Below are positions 21,641 through 35,350 of a stretch of 64,000 nt of DNA, piece by piece (position 1 is the stretch's first letter; the number at the start of each line of letters is the position of its first letter). This stretch comes from Aradus depressus. Taxonomy: Eukaryota > Arthropoda > Insecta > Hemiptera > Aradidae. The position numbers and the translations under genes are program-made. The notes beneath the pieces are model-generated. The model saw nothing but the letters and a program-made list of their open reading frames with translations, was not told where the DNA came from and made no database searches. Location of the stretch: assembly GCA_963662175.1 (NCBI GenBank), contig OY759226.1, forward strand, positions 22,546,946 through 22,610,945. Reading direction: 5' to 3'.

Positions 21641-22965
21641 CTCTATATTTATACTTAGCCCCCCCACAACCCCCCCTCCCGTTCAAAACTTTGGGACGCC
21701 ACACACCTTTTTTTCCTGTTTGGCTTTTAAAAAGACTACGTGTGAAATTTCATGACAATTTGACCATTAGTTAATGAGTTAGCACTATTTATATACTTAG
21801 GCCCCCCTTACAACCCTCCCTACCGTTCAAAATTCTGGGACGCCACATAGCCTATTATTCAATCGGGCACAAAAGAATGCCCCGTTTCAGCTTTATTAAT
21901 ATAAGCTCTATATTTATACTTAGCCCCCCCACAACCCCCCCTCCCGTTCAAAACTTTGGGACGCCACACACCTTTTTTTCCTGTTTGGCTTTTAAAAAGA
22001 CTACGTGTGAAATTTCATGACAATTTGACCATTAGTTAATGAGTTAGCACTATTTATATACTTAGGCCCCCCTTACAACCCTCCCTACCGTTCAAAATTC
22101 TGGGACGCCACATAGCCTATTATTCAATCGGGCACAAAAGAATGCCCCGTTTCAGCTTTATTAATATAAGCTCTATATTTATACTTAGGCCCCCCCACAA
22201 CCCCCCCTCCCGTTCAAAACTTTGGGACGCCACACACCTTTTTTTCCTGTTTGGCTTTTAAAAAGACTACGTGTGAAATTTCATGACAATTTGACCATTA
22301 GTTAATGAGTTAGCACTATTTATATACTTAGGCCCCCCTTACAACCCTCCCTACCGTTCAAAATTCTGGGACGCCACATAGCCTATTATTCAATCGGGCA
22401 CAAAAGAATGCCCCGTTTCAGCTTTATTAATATAAGCTCTATATTTATACTTAGGCCCCCCCACAACCCCCCCTCCCGTTCAAAACTTTGGGACGCCACA
22501 CACCTTTTTTTCCTGTTTGGCTTTTAAAAAGACTACGTGTGAAATTTCATGACAATTTGACCATTAGTTAATGAGTTAGCACTATTTATATACTTAGGCC
22601 CCCCTTACAACCCTCCCTACCGTTCAAAATTCTGGGACGCCACATAGCCTATTATTCAATCGGGCACAAAAGAATGCCCCGTTTCAGCTTTATTAATATA
22701 AGCTCTATATTTATACTTAGGCCCCCCCACAACCCCCCCTCCCGTTCAAAACTTTGGGACGCCACACACCTTTTTTTCCTGTTTGGCTTTTAAAAAGACT
22801 ACGTGTGAAATTTCATGACAATTTGACCATTAGTTAATGAGTTAGCACTATTTATATACTTAGGCCCCCCTTACAACCCTCCCTACCGTTCAAAATTCTG
22901 GGACGCCACATAGCCTATTATTCAATCGGGCACAAAAGAATGCCCCGTTTCAGCTTTATTTATAT
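21638..22965. repeat. Five near-identical 265-266-bp units
   Basis: ATAAGCTCTA recurs at 21901, 22166, 22432 and 22698, spacing 265-266 bp, and the units are almost identical. Each is a subtype pair of the 142-bp minisatellite closed by the element tail, with the microsatellite part of the tail deleted (GAATGCCCCGTTTCAGC). The tail joins directly to the next unit at TTAATATA/AGCTCTA. The first two units lack GG after TACTTA. Confidence 0.95.
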
Positions 22966-22969
22966 AGAT

Positions 22970-23136
22970 TATATCACAATGTACACAAGTTTTAATTTGT
23001 GTTCATATCTATACATACATCTTTTTTTTTTGGCATTTTTCTTCCATAGTGGATCGGTGTCACCATATTTAAAGTCAGTCTGAACGTTGTGCTGACGTTG
23101 GCATAATCCGAAACCAGCACACTCTATGGCTCTGTC
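22970..23136. other. Linker before the 441-bp array (present twice)
   Basis: About 170 bp, from TTATATCACAATGTACACAA to CTCTATGGCTCTGTCAG, recurs nearly unchanged at 33143-33310. This shows that the array and both flanks were duplicated together. Confidence 0.8.
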
Positions 23137-26100
23137 AGTTAACAAATATTAAATCTATAAACCGTTAAAAAGCAAGAAATTTGAAGAATGGAGTCTACCG
23201 AGCTCAGGATCGCCACTTAGAAATCTAGCTGAGGCACTTAGGTCAGATGTTTTAATCGGGAAGTTAAAAATAACTTTGAGCACTTCGTCCTTCGGATGGG
23301 ACATTAAGCGATGATCCAGGGCTTTTTCGAATGTGAGGTACTCGATAATGAGACGTATGTTATGTAAATAAACCTGGGTAGGTGAAATATCACTTAGGTT
23401 GAAAATAGCCTTGAGCACGTCGTCCTTCGGATTGGACTATCCGGATAAATCTGAATCTCTCGTATCAGTTTTAACAATTATTAAGCCTATAAACCGTTAA
23501 ATAGCGCAAATTTTTTGAAAAACATTTTTATTTTGATTTTTGTGTAGGATTCAGATAATCCGGTCGTTCTCTATCAGTTTTAACAAATATTAAATCTATA
23601 AACCGTTAAAAAGCGAGAAATTTCAAGAATGGAGTCTACCGAGCTCAGGATCGCCACTTAGAAATCTAGTTGAGGCACTTAGGTCAGATGTTTCAATCGG
23701 GAAGTTAAAAAACACTTTGAGCACGTCGTCCTTCGGATGGGACTTTAAGCGATGATCCAGGGCTTTTTCGAATGTGAGGTACTCGATAATGAGACGTATG
23801 TTATGTAAATAAACCTGGGTAGGTGAAATATCACTTAGGTTGAAAATAGCCTTGAGCACGTCGTCCTTCGGATGGGACTTTCCGGATAAATCTGAATCTC
23901 TCGTATCAGTTTTAACAATTATTAAGCCTATAAACCGTTAAATAGCGCAAATTTTTTGAAAAACATTTTTATTTTGATTTTTGTGTAGGATTCAGATAAT
24001 CCGGTCGTTCTCTATCAGTTTTAACAAATATTAAATCTATAAACCGTTAAAAAGCGAGAAATTTGAAGAATGGAGTCTACCGAGCTCAGGATCGCCACTT
24101 AGAAATCTAGTTGAGGCACTTAGGTCAGATGTTTTAGTCGGGAAGCTAAAAATAACTTTGAGCACGTCGTCCTTCGGATGGGACATTAAGCAATGATCCA
24201 GGGCTTTTTCGAATGTGAGGTACTCGATAATGAGACGTATGTTATGTAAATAAACCTGGTTAGGTGAAATTTCACTTAGGTTGAAAATAGCCTTGAGCAC
24301 GTCGTCCGTCGGATGGGACTTTTCGGATATATCTGATTCTGTCGTATCAGTTTTAACAATTATTAAGCCTATAAACCGTTAAATAGCGTGAATTTTTTGA
24401 AAAACATTTTTATTTTAGATTTTTGTGTAGGATTCAGATAATCCGGTCGTTCTCTATCAGTTTTAACAAATATTAAATCTATAAACCGTTAAAAAGCGAG
24501 AAATTTCAAGAATGGAGTCTACCGAGCTCAGGATCGCCACTTAGAAATCTAGTTGAGGCACTTAGGTCAGATGTTTTAGTCGGGAAGCTAAAAATAACTT
24601 TGAGCACGTCGTCCTTCGGATGGGACATTAAGCAATGATCCAGGGCTTTTTCGAATGTGAGGTACTCGATAATGAGACGTATGTTATGTAAATAAACCTG
24701 GGTAGGTCAATTTCTACTTAGGTTGAAAGCCTTGAGCACGTCGTCCTTCGGATGGGACTTTCCGGATAAATCTGAATCTGTCGTATCAGTTTTAACAATT
24801 ATTAAGCCTATAAACCGTTAAATAGCGCAAATTTTTTGAAAAACATTTTTATTTTGATTTTTGTGTAGGATTCAGATAATCCGGTCGTTCTCTATGAGTT
24901 TAAACAAATATTTAATCTATAAACCGTTAAAAAGCGAGAAATTTGAAGAATGGAGTCTACCGAGCTCAGGATCGCCACTTAGAAATCTAGCTGAGGCACT
25001 TAGGTCAGATGTTTTAATCGGGAAGTGAAAAATAACTATGAGCACGTCGTCCTTCGGATGGGACTTTAAGCGATGTTCCAGGACTTTTTCGAATGTGAGG
25101 TACTCGATAATGAGACGTATGTTATGTAAATAAACCTGGGTAGGTGAAATTTCACTTAGGTTGAAAATAGCCTTGAGCACGTCGTCCTTCGGATGGGACT
25201 TTCCGGATAAATCTGAATCTGTCGTATCAGTTTTAACAATTATTAAGCCTATAAACCGTTAAATAGCGCAAATTTTTTGAAAAACATTTTTATTTTGATT
25301 TTTGTGTAGGATTCAGATAATCCGGTCGTTCTCTATCAGTTTTAACAAATATTAAATCTATAAACCGTTAAAAAGCGAGAAATTTGAAGCATGGAGTCTA
25401 CCGAGCTCAGGATCGCCACTTAGAAATCTAGCTGAGGCACTTAGGTCAGATGTTTCGATCGGGAAGTTAAAAAACACTTTGAGCACGTCGTCCTTCGGAT
25501 GGGACTTTAAGCTATGATCCAGGGCTTTTTCGAATGTGAGGTACTCGATAATGAGACGTATGTTATGTAAATAAACCTGGGTAGGTCAATTTCTACTTAG
25601 GTTGAAAGCCTTGAGCACGTCGTCCTTCGGATGGGACTTTCCGGATAAATCTGAATCTGTCGTATCAGTTTTAACAATTATTAAGCCTATAAACCGTTAA
25701 ATAGCGCAAATTTTTTGAAAAACATTTTTATTTTGATTTTTGTGTAGGATTCAGATAATCCGGTCGTTCTCTATCAGTTTTAACAAATATTTAATCTATA
25801 AACCGTTAAAAAGCGAGAAATTTCAAGAATGGAGTCTACCGAGCTCAGGATCGCCACTTAGAAATCTAGCTGAGGCACTTAGGTCAGATGTTTTAATCGG
25901 GAAGTGAAAAATAACTATGAGCACGTCGTCCTTCGGATGGGACTTTAAGCGATGTTCCAGGACTTTTTCGAATGTGAGGTACTCGATAATGAGACGTATG
26001 TTATGTAAATAAACCTGGGTAGGTGAAATTTCACTTAGGTTGAAAATAGCCTTGAGCACGTCGTCCTTCGGATGGGACTTTCCGGATAAATCTGAATCTG

Positions 26101-28883
26101 TCGTATCAGTTTTAACAATTATTAAGCCTATAAACCGTTAAATAGCGCAAATTTTTTGAAAAACATTTTTATTTTGATTTTTGTGTAGGATTCAGATAAT
26201 CCGGTCGTTCTCTATCAGTTTTAACAAATATTAAATCTATAAACCGTTAAAAAGCGAGAAATGTCAAGAATGGAGTCTACCGAGCTCAGGATCGCCACTT
26301 AGAAATCTAGTTGAGGCACTTAGGTCAGATGTTTCAATCGGGAAGTTAAAAAACACTTTGAGCACGTCGTCCTTCGGATGGGACTTTAAGCGATGATCCA
26401 GGGCTTTTTCGAATGTGAGGTACTCGATAATGAGACGTATGTTATGTAAATAAACCTGGGTAGGTGAAATATCACTTAGGTTGAAAATAGCCTTGAGCAC
26501 GTCGTCCTTCGGATGGGACTTTCCGGATAAATCTGAATCTGTCGTATCAGTTTTAACAATTATTAAGCCTATAAACCGTTAAATAGCGCAAATTTTTTGA
26601 AAAACATTTTTATTTTGATTTTTGTGTAGGATTCAGATAATCCGGTCGTTCTCTATCAGTTTTAACAAATATTAAATCTATAAACCGTTAAAAAGCGAGA
26701 AATTTCAAGAATGGAGTCTACCGAGCTCAGGATCGCCACTTAGAAATCTAGCTGAGGCACTTAGGTCAGATGTTTCAATCGGGAAGTTAAAAAACACTTT
26801 GAGCACGTCGTCCTTCGGATGGGACTTTAAGCGATGATCCAGGGCTTTTTCGAATGTGAGGTACTCGATAATGAGACGTATGTTATGTAAATAAACCTGG
26901 GTAGGTGAAATATCACTTAGGTTGAAAATAGCCTTGAGCACGTCGTCCTTCGGATGGGACTTTCCGGATAAATCTGAATCTCTCGTATCAGTTTTAACAA
27001 TTATTAAGCCTATAAACCGTCAAATAGCGCAAATTTTTTGAAAAACATTTTTATTTTGATTTTTGTGTAGGATTCAGATAATCCGGTCGTTCTCTATCAG
27101 TTTTAACAAATATTAAATCTATAAACCGTTAAAAAGCGAGAAATTTCAAGAATGGAGTCTACCGAGCTCAGGATCGCCACTTAGAAATCTAGCTGAGGCA
27201 CTTAGGTCAGATGTTTCAATCGGGAAGTTAAAAAACACTTTGAGCACGTCGTCCTTCGGATGGGACTTTAAGCGATGATCCAGGGCTTTTTCGAATGTGA
27301 GGTACTCGATAATGAGACGTATGTTATGTAAATAAACCTGGTTAGGTGAAATTTTACTTAGGTTGAAAATAGCCTTGAGCACGTCGTCCATCGGATGGGA
27401 CTTTTCGGATATATCTGATTCTGTCGTATCAGTTTTAACAATTATTAAGCCTATAAACCGTTAAATAGCGTGAATTTTTTGAAAAACATTTTTATTTTGA
27501 TTTTTGTGTAGGATTCAGATAATCCGGTCGTTCTCTATCAGTTTTAACAAATAATAAATCTATAAACCGTTAAAAAGCGAGAAATTTCAAGAATGGAGTC
27601 TACCGAGCTCAGGATCGCCACTTAGAAATCTAGTTGAGGCACTTAGGTCAGATGTTTTAGTCGGGAAGCTAAAAATAACTTTGAGCACGTCGTCCTTCGG
27701 ATGGGACATTAAGCAATGATCCAGGGCTTTTTCGAATGTGAGGTACTCGATAATGAGACGTATGTTATGTAAATAAACCTGGGTAGGTCAATTTCTACTT
27801 AGGTTGAAAGCCTTGAGCACGTCGTCCTTCGGATGGGACTTTCCGGATAAATCTGAATCTGTCGTATCAGTTTTAACAATTATTAAGCCTATAAACCGTT
27901 AAATAGCGCAAATTTTTTGAAAAACATTTTTATTTTGATTTTTGTGTAGGATTCAGATAATCCGGTCGTTCTCTATCAGTTTTAACAAATATTTAATCTA
28001 TAAACCGTTAAAAAGCGAGAAATTTGAAGAATGGAGTCTACCGAGCTCAGGATCGCCACTTAGAAATCTAGCTGAGGCACTTAGGTCAGATGTTTTAATC
28101 GGGAAGTGAAAAATAACTATGAGCACGTCGTCCTTCGGATGGGACTTTAAGCGATGTTCCAGGACTTTTTCGAATGTGAGGTACTCGATAATGAGACGTA
28201 TGTTATGTAAATAAACCTGGGTAGGTGAAATTTCACTTAGGTTGAAAATAGCCTTGAGCACGTCGTCCTTCGGATGGGACTTTCCGGATAAATCTGAATC
28301 TGTCGTATCAGTTTTAACAATTATTAAGCCTATAAACCGTTAAATAGCGCAAATTTTTTGAAAAACATTTTTATTTTGATTTTTGTGTAGGATTCAGATA
28401 ATCCGGTCGTTCTCTATCAGTTTTAACAAATATTAAATCTATAAACCGTTAAAAAGCGAGAAATTTCAAGAATGGAGTCTACCGAGCTCAGGATCGCCAC
28501 TTAGAAATCTAGCTGAGGCACTTAGGTCAGATGTTTCAATCGGGAAGTTAAAAAACACTTTGAGCACGTCGTCCTTCGGATGGGACTTTAAGCGATGATC
28601 CAGGGCTTTTTCGAATGTGAGGTACTCGATAATGAGACGTATGTTATGTAAATAAACCTGGTTAGGTGAAATTTCACTTAGGTTGAAAATAGCCTTGAGC
28701 ACGTCGTCCATCGGATGGGACTTTTCGGATATATCTGATTCTGTCGTATCAGTTTTAACAATTATTAAGCCTATAAACCGTTAAATAGCGTGAATTTTTT
28801 GAAAAACATTTTTATTTTGATTTTTGTGTAGGATTCAGATAATCCGGTCGTTCTCTATCAGTTTTAACAAATATTAAATCTAT
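23137..28883. repeat. 441-bp satellite array, 13 units
   Basis: The unit runs from TTTTAACAAATATTAAATC to GGTCGTTCTCTATCAG and spans 441 bp (some 437-438 bp with a small deletion). Inside are CCGAGCTCAGGATCGC, GAGGCACTTAGG, CGTCCTTCGGATGGGAC (twice) and GAGGTACTCG, which match head and body of the SINE family S. A minus-strand frame of 78-87 codons is kept in many units because the period is a multiple of three. Units 3-4-5 and 10-11-12 share the same variants, seven units apart. Confidence 0.95.
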
Positions 28884-31548
28884 AGCAGTTATACCCGGCG
28901 TTGCCCGGGGAACTTTGATTTTTCTCCCAATATCTTCTATAACGCTATTCAGTTCCTCGACAGTACATTCATGATGTTATAATTTTCAATTATTCATACG
29001 GAATAAGGCTTATAGTCCTTCAGCTGTTCTAACGCTAGTAAGTTTTTAGGACCCCTGGGCACCACAGCTAGTATGCGCCTTTCAACGGCGGAAGCCACAC
29101 CTAGTGAATACTTAGCATCGCTGGACGTCCTAGTCAGTGCGTACTTAAGAACGTTTGTGACCACAGCTAGTATGTGGCTTGCAACGCTGAGCACAACAGC
29201 TAGTACGTAGTTGGGAATGGTGGGCATCATAGCTAGTATGTGCCTTGCGACGGCGGACCCAACAGCTAGTACGTAGTTAGGAACGCTGGGCCCTACAGGT
29301 AGTAAGTACCTTGCAACAGCGGACCCCACAGCTAGTACGATATTAGGAACGCTGGACAGCACAGCTAGTAAATGTCTTGCAACAGTGAACCCCACAGCGA
29401 ATACATAGTTACTACTACTACATGTGAAATTCATGACAATCCGATTCATGACAATACGATCAACCGTTAATGAGCTAGCTCTATATTTATACTTAGTCCC
29501 CCCCCCCCCCTCAACCCCGCCACCCGTTCAGAACTTCGGGACGCCACACTCCTTATTTTTCTATTTGGCCTTCAGGAATAATATATGCGAAATTTCGTGA
29601 CAATACGACCAACCGTTAATGAGCTAACTCTATATGTATATTTAGCCCCCCCCCCCACAACCCTCCTTCCTGTTCAAAATTTTGGGCCGTCACACACCTA
29701 ATATTTCTATTTGACCTTTAGGAATACTACATGTGAAATTTCATGACAATTCGACCATTAGTTAATGAGTTAGCACTATTTATATACGTAGGCCCGCCCT
29801 ACAACCCCCCCTCCCGATCAAAACTTTGGAACGCCACACACCTTATTTTTCTATTTGGCCTTCAGGAATACTCCATGTGAAATTTCGTGACAATCCGACC
29901 AACCGTTAAAGAGTTAGCTCTATATTTATACTTAGGCCCCCCACAACCCCCCCTCCCGTTCAAAACTTTGGGACGCCACACACCTTTATTTCCTATTTGG
30001 CTTTTAAAAATATTACATGTGAAATTTCATGACGATTCGCCCATTAGTTAATGAGTTAGCTCTATATTCATACTTAGGCCCCCCAACTACCCCCCCCCCC
30101 TCCCGTAAAAAATTTTGAGCCGTCACACCGCCTATTTTTCTATTTGGTCTTCAGGAATACTCCATGTGAAATTTCGTGACAATCCGACCAACCGTTAAAG
30201 AGTTAGCTCTATATTTATACTTAGGCCCCCCCACAACCCCCCCTCCCGTTTAAACTTTGGGACGCCACACACCTTTTTCTCCTATTTGGCTTTTAAAAAT
30301 ACTACATGTGAAATTTCATGACGATTCGCCCATTAGTTAATGAGTTAGCTCTATATTTATACTTAGGCCACCCCACAACCCCCCCTCCCGTTCAAAACTT
30401 TGGGACGCCACACACCTTTATTTCCTATTTGGCTTTTAAAAATACTACATGTGAAATTTCATGACGATTCGCCCATTAGTTAATGAGTTAGCTCTATATT
30501 TATACTTAGGCCCCCCAACTACCCCCCCCCCTCCCGTAAATAATTTTGAGCCGTCACACCGCCTATTTTTCTATTTGGTCTTCAGGAATACTCCATGTGA
30601 AATTTCGTGACAATCCGACCAACCGTTAAAGAGTTAGCTCTATATTTATACTTAGCCCCCCCACAACCCCCCCTCCCGTTCAAAACATTGGCACGCCACA
30701 CACCTTTTTTTCCTATTTGGCTTTTAAAAATACTACATGTGAAATTCCATGACGATTCGCCCATTAGTTAATGAGTTAGCTCTATATTTATACTTAGGCC
30801 CCCCAACTTCCCCCCCCCTCCCGTAAAAAATTTTGAGCCGTCACACCGCCTATTTTTCTATTTGGTCTTCAGGAATACTCCATGTGAAACTTCGTGACAA
30901 TGCGACCAACTGTTAAAGAGTTAGTTCTATATTTATACTTAGGCCCCCCCACAACCCCCCCTCCCGTTCAAAACGCTGGGACGCCACACACCTTTTTTCC
31001 TGTTTGGCTTTTAAAAAGACTACATGTGAAATTTCATGACAATTCGCCCATTAGTTAATGAGTTAGCTCTATATTTATACTTAGGCCCGCCCACAACCCC
31101 CCCTCCCGTCCAAAATTTTGGGACGCCACACACCTTATATTTCTAATTGACATTTAGGAATACTACGTATGAAATTTCAAGACAATTCGACCATTAGTTA
31201 TTGAGCTAGCTCTATATTTATACTTAGGCCCCCCACAACCCCCCTTCCCGTTCAAAATTTTGGGACGCCACACACCTTATATTTCTAATTGACCTTTAGG
31301 AATACTACGTATGAAATTTCAAGACAATTCGACCATTAGTTAATGAGCTAGCTCTATATTTATACTTAGGCCCCCCTTACAACCCCCCCTCCTTTTCAAA
31401 ATATTGGGACGCGACATAGCCTATTATTCAATCGGGCTCAAAAGAATGCTACATGGGAAGTTTCATAAAAATCTGTCCAGCCGTTTGGGCGTGATGCTGG
31501 AACAAACATACAAACAAACAAACCCCGTTTCAGCTTTATTAATATAGA
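28884..31548. repeat. Second head-to-tail element of block 1
   Basis: The head AGCAGTTATACCCGGCGTTG is followed by a seven- to eight-unit 66-bp minisatellite (29030-29400), the 142-bp minisatellite with long C runs (29480-31500), and the full tail with CCAGCCGTTTGGGCGTGATG, CAAACAAAC repeats and TTATTAATATAG. Its first 170 bases are nearly the same as those at 34217. Confidence 0.8.
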
Positions 31549-33310
31549 CTAGCAGTAATACCCGGCGTTGCCCGGGGAACTTTGACTTTTCTACTATTAT
31601 CTCCTATAAGTCTTTTAAATTCTTCAACAGTACATTCATGATGTTATAATTTTCAATTATTCATACGGAATAAGGCTTATAGTCCTTCAACGTCAAACAC
31701 CCCAGCTAGTAAGTTTTTAGGACCCCTGGGCATCACAGCTAGTATGCGTCTTTCAACGGCGGAAACCACAGATAGTGAATACATAGCATCGCTGGACATC
31801 CTAGCCAGTGCGTACTTAAGAACGCTATTCACCGCAGCTAGTAAATGTCTTGCAACAGTGAACGCCACAGCGAATACATAGTTACTACTACTACATGTGA
31901 AATTCATGACAATCCGATTACCCTTCAATGATTCAGCATTATTTTTATGCTTAGCCCCCCCTCCCAAATTTTTAAAATGTCACATAGTGTATTTTTTTAT
32001 TTGACCATCAAGAATACTACATGTGAAATTTCGTGACAATCCGATCATCCGATAATGACCTATCACTATCTTCAAATTTAGGCCTACCCCCATAACCCCC
32101 CTCCCGTTCACAATTTTTTGACGTCACACACCCTATTTTTCTATTTGGCCTTTATGAATACTTCATGTGAAATTTCGTGACAATCCGATCATCCGTTAAT
32201 GACTTATCACTATACTTATACTTAGGCCCCCATCAACCCACCCTCCCGTTCAAAATTTTGTGACATATACACTCTATATTTCTATTTGGCTTTTAATAAT
32301 ACTACATGTGAAATTCCATGACAATACGACCAACCGTTAATGAGCTAGCACTATATTTATACTTAGGCCCCCCCGCCACAACCCCCCCTCCCGTAATCAA
32401 TTTTGAGCCGTCACACCGCCTATTTTTCTATTTGGCCTCCAGGAATACTACATGTGAAATTTCGTGACAATCCGATCATCCGTTAATGACTTATCACTAT
32501 ACTTATACTTAGGCCCCCATCAACCCACCCACCCGTTCAAAAATTTGGGACGCCACACACCTTATTTTTCTATTTGGCCTTCAGGAATACTCCATGTGAA
32601 ATTTCGTGACAATCCGACCAACCGTTAAAGAATTAGCTCTATATTTATATTTAGGCCCCCCCACAACCCCTCCTCCCGTTCAAAACTTTGGGACGCCACA
32701 CACCTTTTTTTCCTATTTGGCTTTTAAAAAGACTACGTGTGAAATTTCATGACAATTCGACCATTAGTTAATGTGTTAGCACTATTTATATACTTAGGCC
32801 CCCCTTACAACCCCTCCTCCCGATCAAAACTTTGGGACGCCACACACCTTTTTTTCCTATTTGGCTTTTAAAAATACTACATGTGAAATTTCATGACGAT
32901 TCGCCCATTAGTTAATGAGTTAGCTCTATATTTATACTTAGGCCCCCCCACAACCCCCCCTCCCGTTCAAAATTTTGGGACGCCACATAGCCTATTATTC
33001 AATCGGGCTCATAAGAATGCTACATGGGCAGTTTCATAAAAATCCGTCCAGCGGTTTGGGCGTGATGCTGGAACATACATACATACATACAAACAAACAA
33101 ACAAACAAACAAACAAACCCCGTTTCAGCTTTATTAATATAGATTATATCACAATGTACACAAGTTTTAATTTGTGTACATATCTATACATACATCTTTT
33201 TTTTTTTGGCATTTTTCTTCCATAGTGGATCGGTGTCACCATATTTAAAGTCAGTCTGAACGTTGTGCTGACGTTGGCATAATCCGAAACCAGCACACTC
33301 TATGGCTCTG

Positions 33311-34216
33311 TCAGTTAACAAATATTAAATCTATAAACCGTTAAAAAGCAAGAAATTTGAAGAATGGAGTCTACCGAGCTCAGGATCGCCACTTACAAAT
33401 CTAGCTGAGGCACTTAGGTCAGATGTTTTAATCGGGAAGTTAAAAAACACTTTGAGCACGTCGTCCTTCGGATGGGACATTAAGCGATGATCCAGGGCTT
33501 TTTCGAATGTGAGGTACTCGATAATGAGACGTATGTTATGTAAATAAACCTGGGTAGGTGAAATTTCACTTAGGTTGAAAATAGCCTTGAGCACGTCGTC
33601 CTTCGGATGGGACTTTCCGGATATATCTGAATCTGTAGTATCAGTTTTAACAATTATTAAGCCTATAAACCGTTAAATAGCGCAAATTTTTTGAAAAACA
33701 TTTTTATTTTGATTTTTGTGTAGGATTCAGATAATCCGGTCGTTCTCTATCAGTTTTAACAAATATTAAATCTATAAACCGTTAAAAAGCGAGAAATTTC
33801 AAGAATGGAGTCTACCGAGCTCAGGATCGCCACTTAGAAATCTAGCTGAGGCACTTAGGTCAGATGTTTCAATCGGGAAGTTAAAAAACACTTTGAGCAC
33901 GTCGTCCTTCGGATGGGACTTTAAGCGATGATTCAGGGCTTTTTCGAATGTGAGGTACTCGATAATGAGACGTATGTTATGTAAATAAACCTGGTTAGGT
34001 GAAATTTCACTTAGGTTGAAAATAGCCTTGAGCACGTCGTCCGTCGGATGGGACTTTTCGGATATATCTGATTCTGTCGTATCAGTTTTAACAATTATTA
34101 AGCCTATAAACCGTTAAATAGCGTGAATTTTTTGAAAAACATTTTTATTTTGATTTTTGTGTAGGATTCAGATAATCCGGTCGTTCTCTATCAGTTTTAA
34201 CAAATATTAAATCTAT
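33311..34216. repeat. 441-bp satellite, two units
   Basis: Two units plus a short remainder, flanked by the same linker (33143-33310) and the same head as the 13-unit array. The second unit carries the GTCCGTCGGATGG and GATATATCTG variants also seen in units 3, 10 and 13 of the long array. Confidence 0.95.
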
Positions 34217-34369
34217 AGCAGTTATACCCGGCGTTGCCCGGGGAACTTTGATTTTTCTCCCAATATTTTCTATAACGCTATTCAGTTCCTCGACAGTACA
34301 TTCATGATGTTATAATTTTCAATTATTCATACGGAATAAGGCTTATAGTCCTTCAGCTGTTGTAACGCT

Positions 34370-35350
34370 AGTAAGTTTTTAGGACCCCTGGGCACCACAG
34401 CTAGTATGCGCCTTTCAACGGCGGAAGCCACACCTAGTGAATACTTAGCATCGCTGGACGTCCTAGTCAGTGCGTACTTAAGAACGTTTGTGACCACAGC
34501 TAGTATGTGGCTTGCAACGCTGAGCACCACAGCTAGTACGTAGTTGGGAATGCTGGGCATCATAGCTAGTATGTGCCTTGCGACGGCGGACCCAACAGCT
34601 AGTACGTAGCTAGGAACGCTGGTCACCACAGCTAGTATGTGCCTCGCAACAGCGGACCCCACAGCTAGTACGAAGTTAGGAACGCTGGGCGTCACAGCTA
34701 TTAAGTGCCTTGCAACAGCGGACCCCACAGCTAGTATGTAGTTAAATACGCTGGGCATTACAGTTAGTAAGTGCTTTGCAACAGCGAACTTCACAGCTAG
34801 TACATAGTTAGGAACGCTGGGCACTACAGCTAGTAAATGCCTTGCAACAACGGACCCCACAGCTAGTACGAAGTTAGGAACGCTGGGCACTACAGCTAGT
34901 AAATGCCTTGCAACAACGGACCCCACAGCTAGTACGATATTAGGAACCCTGGGCATCACAGCTAGTATGCTTTTGCAACGACGGACCCCACAGCTAGTAT
35001 GTAGTTAGAACCACAGGGCATCACAGCTAGTATGAGTTTTGCAACGGCGGACCCCACAGCTAGTACCTACGAGTGAAATACGCTGGGCCACACTGCTAGC
35101 GCCTTGCAACAGCAGACCCCACAGCTAGTACGTAATTAGAAACGCTGGGCATTACAGCTAGTAAATGTCTTATAGGTGCCTTGCAACAGCGAACCCCACA
35201 GCCACTACATAGTTAGGAACGCTGGGGCTGAGCACTACAGCTAGTAAGTACCTTGCAACAGCGGACCCCACAACTAGTACGATATTAGGAACGCTGGACA
35301 TCACAGCTAGTAAATGTCTTGCAACAGTGAACCCCACAGCGAATACATAG
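34370..35350. repeat. 66-bp minisatellite with a 210-codon open frame
   Basis: About 14 units. The minus strand stays open from 34959 to 34327 and would read as a 22-residue repeat of the type VPNYVLAVGSAVARHLLAV. The frame starts and stops within the repeat or just outside it, with no promoter or conserved flank. I regard it as a by-product of a period divisible by three. Confidence 0.85.

Larger units (their letters stand above)
18238..31548. repeat. Composite repeat block, copy 1
   Basis: The order is: head CTAGCAGTAATACCCGGCG (18238), 66-bp minisatellite, roughly 142-bp minisatellite, tail GTTTCAGCTTTATTTATATAG (22950-22969), a unique 170-bp linker, the 441-bp array, a second head AGCAGTTATACCCGGCG (28884), a shorter run of the same two minisatellites, and a tail TTTCAGCTTTATTAATATAG (about 31528-31547). 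The head can fold (CCCGG...CCGGG). The tail is preceded by CAAACAAACAAAC repeats in full copies. Such ends resemble those of widespread non-autonomous retroelements, but no protein is present and I cannot assign a family. Confidence 0.8.

Noticed and set aside
23155..28711. Repeated minus-strand frames of 78-87 codons as a tandem gene family
   Set aside because: They lie inside the 441-bp satellite unit, whose length is a multiple of three. They overlap the SINE-derived part, have no known domain, no promoter, and several units have lost the frame.
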